The notes under the pieces are model-generated. The model ran no database searches and had not been told where the DNA came from. It was given only the letters and a program-made list of their open reading frames with translations. The position numbers and the translations under genes are program-made. Positions 33,687 through 35,766 of a DNA stretch of 35,766 bases are shown one piece after another (position 1 is the stretch's first letter; each line of letters begins with the position of its first letter). This stretch comes from an uncultured Lachnospiraceae bacterium. Its GTDB lineage: Bacteria > Bacillota > Clostridia > Lachnospirales > Lachnospiraceae. The DNA lies in the NCBI GenBank assembly GCA_910587155.1, contig CAJULA010000032.1, positions 1 to 35,766 on the forward strand. Direction: 5' to 3'.

Positions 33687-34829
33687 TTACCCCTCTTTTG
33701 CCGCTTTTTCCAGCCAGTGGCAGTAGCTGTCCGTTCCGTTACGGGCGTCAAAAAGTTCGGCGACTTTCCTGGCCCGGCCATAATAATACTGATACAGGCT
33801 TAAAATCTCATACTGACCGTTTTCCTGATACAGGGGGAAAGAGGGCTCCATCTGCAATTTCACAGTCTTTCTTTTCCTGACTTCTCCCAGCTTCTTAAAA
33901 AAGCGCATGATATTTTTACATGTATAGTATTCGCTGGATGGGTTGCGCTCGTCCTCCCACTCTTTCCAGTGATTCTTATAGATCTGCAGTGCCTTTCCCA
34001 TATTGGTATGGGCATAGCAGTAGAGGAAGCTGTCCCATTCCTGGTATTCGCAGGCCTTAATCATATGCCGCTCAATCAGACGGCAGTATTTTTCCGCCTC
34101 TGTAAATGCCCTGCGCTCTGAATCGAGATAATAGTTCATATAATGCCGCTGGAGACGCAGCCATGCCGCCATACGATCATGATTGCACCGCAGGGAAAGA
34201 TTCTCAATGTCTGATGCCAGCTCCTTTGCTTTTTCCATATCATCCATATCCAGATAAAAGCCGATACTGGCATTGCGTTCGCAGGCCTTGCAGTTACAGT
34301 TGGCATCCCGGGGCAGACTTTCATACGCAAAAAAGGCTTCCCGGGCCTTCTCGTCCAGATCCATGGAATTATAAAAATAATACCGGCACAAATAATAAGG
34401 CCGCAGATTATACCCATAGGCCAGGCTGCGCCGTTTAAAATCCTCAAAAAAATTCTCACAGTCTGTCATGGGAATCTGATAAAACTCATCACAGCTATTC
34501 AGAATCCATTTGTAAACCCATAAGACATGACCCATACAGTTTGCAAAAACACGGTTATTATACCTGGTACAGGGTGTATCCGGATAACGGTCCACAATGG
34601 CCAGTACCTGAGGAAAGGTAACCAGCATGTCCATACTGTCTCCGTAAAAATTGGATTCCTCGCAAAGCTGCAGACGGAAATAGACGCGAAAGGGCGTATC
34701 CTCGTGGGCATCCGCCTGGACGATCGCCTCGCGGATGCCATCCATTCTGGCTTTTCCCCGTTCCGCCTTATCGTAGATCTGTTTCAGTCTTTCCGGTTCA
34801 TAATGATCGTGTATCTGGCTGGTTCGCAT
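33687..34829 (-). CDS. Unrecognised helical protein with CxCxxCER motif, paralog 1
   Basis: A 380-aa protein, family not recognised, no signal peptide or membrane segment. It is strongly helical with TPR-like aromatic and alanine spacing (for example ERRAFTEAEKYCRLIERHM). Conserved cysteines include C113, C124 and a cluster C178-N-C180-K-A-C183-E-R, followed by R-C215-N-H217-D, which together could bind a metal. I take the ATG at 34829, where AAAGGA lies 13 bases upstream, rather than the frame start at 35042, which runs through the neighbour. It shares long identical stretches with the adjacent gene, such as AYGYNLRPYY. It follows that gene by 55 bases. Confidence 0.8.
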   Translation of the reverse strand: MRTSQIHDHYEPERLKQIYDKAERGKARMDGIREAIVQADAHEDTPFRVYFRLQLCEESNFYGDSMDMLVTFPQVLAIVDRYPDTPCTRYNNRVFANCMGHVLWVYKWILNSCDEFYQIPMTDCENFFEDFKRRSLAYGYNLRPYYLCRYYFYNSMDLDEKAREAFFAYESLPRDANCNCKACERNASIGFYLDMDDMEKAKELASDIENLSLRCNHDRMAAWLRLQRHYMNYYLDSERRAFTEAEKYCRLIERHMIKACEYQEWDSFLYCYAHTNMGKALQIYKNHWKEWEDERNPSSEYYTCKNIMRFFKKLGEVRKRKTVKLQMEPSFPLYQENGQYEILSLYQYYYGRARKVAELFDARNGTDSYCHWLEKAAKEG

Positions 34830-34884
34830 TGCCGAACTGCTTCCTTTCTCAGACTTGTCAACAGGACATGGGACAGGTGTTACC

Positions 34885-35766
34885 CTAAGCCAGTGCCTCC
34901 GCCAACTGTCTGCAATAATAATCCGAGCCGTTTCTTTTATCAAACCGCTCTGCCGTCTTTCTGGCTCTCTCATAATAGAATCGCTGCAGAGCGGCAATGC
35001 TGTATTGTCCGCTCTCTTCATACAGAGGAAAAGCAGCATCAAGGGAAAGCTTTATGGTATCTTTGGTCCGCTCTTCCTGCAGTTTCTTAAAAAAACAGGC
35101 GATATTTTTACTGGTAGAAAAGATTGTGGACGGCCGTCTCTCTTCCTGCCATTCTTTCCAGTGTGCTTTATAAATCCGCAGTGCTTTTCCCATATTCAGA
35201 TAGGCATAACAATACAGAAAATCATCCCATCTCTGAAATTCCGTGTCCCGAAGCCGCTGGCGCTCCAGAATGCGGCAATAGACTTCCGCTTCCGCAAACT
35301 CCCGGCGGCGCAGATGATGCTGCATATAATGGCGCTTCATGCGCAACCACGCTTCCATTTTGTCATGTCCGCATCTGAGGGTAAAATTCTCGATATCCTC
35401 TGACAGTTTCGCAGCCTGCCCGCTCTCTCCACGCTGCAGATAATAGTCAATGACTGTGTTGCGTTCACAGGCCATGCAGTCGCAGTTATCATCGCGTGGG
35501 ATCTGTTCAAACATATGAAAGGCTTCCTGCGATTTTGCGGGATCAATCTTTTCATAAAAAAGATACAGATAATAATAGTAGGGCCGCAGATTATACCCAT
35601 AGGCCTGACTGCGCCGTCTGAAATCTTCAAAAAATTTCATACAGTCTTCCATGGGAACCTGATAAAAACTCCGGCACTCTTCCACCACCCATTTATAGAC
35701 CCACAGAATATTGTTAATAACTTCATGAGCTGTCACAGATTCAACCTCACCTGCTGTCGTGAAATC
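34885..35766 (-). CDS. Unrecognised helical protein with CxCxxCER motif, paralog 2 (5' end cut by window)
   Basis: At least 293 residues are visible; the frame stays open to the window edge, so the N-terminus lies outside. A GTG at 35736 is not the likely start, because the paralog extends about 100 residues further. Over the first 50 aligned residues (beginning LWVYKW…) 32 are identical to the neighbour, and CDCMACER and RCGHD keep the cysteine and histidine positions. The two are a tandem duplication, both helical and cytosolic by appearance. Function unknown. Confidence 0.8.
   Translation of the reverse strand, partial: DFTTAGEVESVTAHEVINNILWVYKWVVEECRSFYQVPMEDCMKFFEDFRRRSQAYGYNLRPYYYYLYLFYEKIDPAKSQEAFHMFEQIPRDDNCDCMACERNTVIDYYLQRGESGQAAKLSEDIENFTLRCGHDKMEAWLRMKRHYMQHHLRRREFAEAEVYCRILERQRLRDTEFQRWDDFLYCYAYLNMGKALRIYKAHWKEWQEERRPSTIFSTSKNIACFFKKLQEERTKDTIKLSLDAAFPLYEESGQYSIAALQRFYYERARKTAERFDKRNGSDYYCRQLAEALA

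Noticed and set aside
34830..34884. TTGACA hexamer between the two right-edge paralogs
   Set aside because: No -10 element at 16-18 bases downstream, and the sequence there is the ribosome site of the next gene.
1..35766. CRISPR arrays, tRNA genes, IS ends, prophage genes
   Set aside because: No regularly spaced repeats, cloverleaf sequences, transposase or phage-type frames were seen by eye on either strand.

Overview
The window reads as a chromosomal segment of an endospore-forming, rod-shaped Clostridium-type Firmicute, most like the Lachnospiraceae. The support is the gene content and order: radC-mreBCD-mrdA-minCDE-rodA, miaB-mutS-mutL-miaA followed by a methionine gamma-lyase family gene, and yqfC-yqfD-phoH-ybeY. 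Purine-rich Shine-Dalgarno sites and moderate GC agree with this. Every gene I support lies on the minus strand, so the map reads right to left. No rRNA, tRNA, CRISPR array, IS transposase or phage gene was recognised.

From right to left: (1) 33687-35766 holds two tandem paralogs of an unrecognised helical, cysteine-motif protein; the first is cut by the window edge. (2) 32217-33434 is a stand-alone iron-containing alcohol dehydrogenase with its own extended -10 promoter and a leader containing palindromic repeats. (3) 31562-32119 is an orphan acidic protein followed by a good hairpin terminator. (4) A promoter at 31474-31502 starts a long cluster: vanW-like, yqfC, yqfD, phoH, a membrane-YbeY fusion, a SpoVB/MurJ-type flippase, a BofC-like protein, two FAD oxidoreductases, proB, 5-formyl-THF cyclo-ligase and proA. 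It mixes sporulation, ribosome maturation, envelope and proline synthesis genes. (5) 9271-17680 carries miaB, mutS, mutL, miaA and a PLP enzyme, covering tRNA A37 modification and mismatch repair. (6) 40-9114 carries radC, mreB, mreC, mreD, mrdA (PBP2), minC, minD, minE and rodA. This puts the elongation machinery and the division-site selection system in one unit, closed by a hairpin that overlaps the rodA stop codon.

Most of the window is conserved housekeeping. The points that stand out are: a pair of related palindromic elements placed at the same distance upstream of proA and the alcohol dehydrogenase; YbeY fused in frame to a seven-helix membrane domain in the operon position where the HD phosphodiesterase PgpH (YqfF) normally sits; an MreB with an altered phosphate-2 motif; a PBP2 with a roughly 245-residue insertion; a start-site hairpin on the BofC-like gene; and the tandem unknown paralogs at the right edge. 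No complete new defence or mobile system was recognised.
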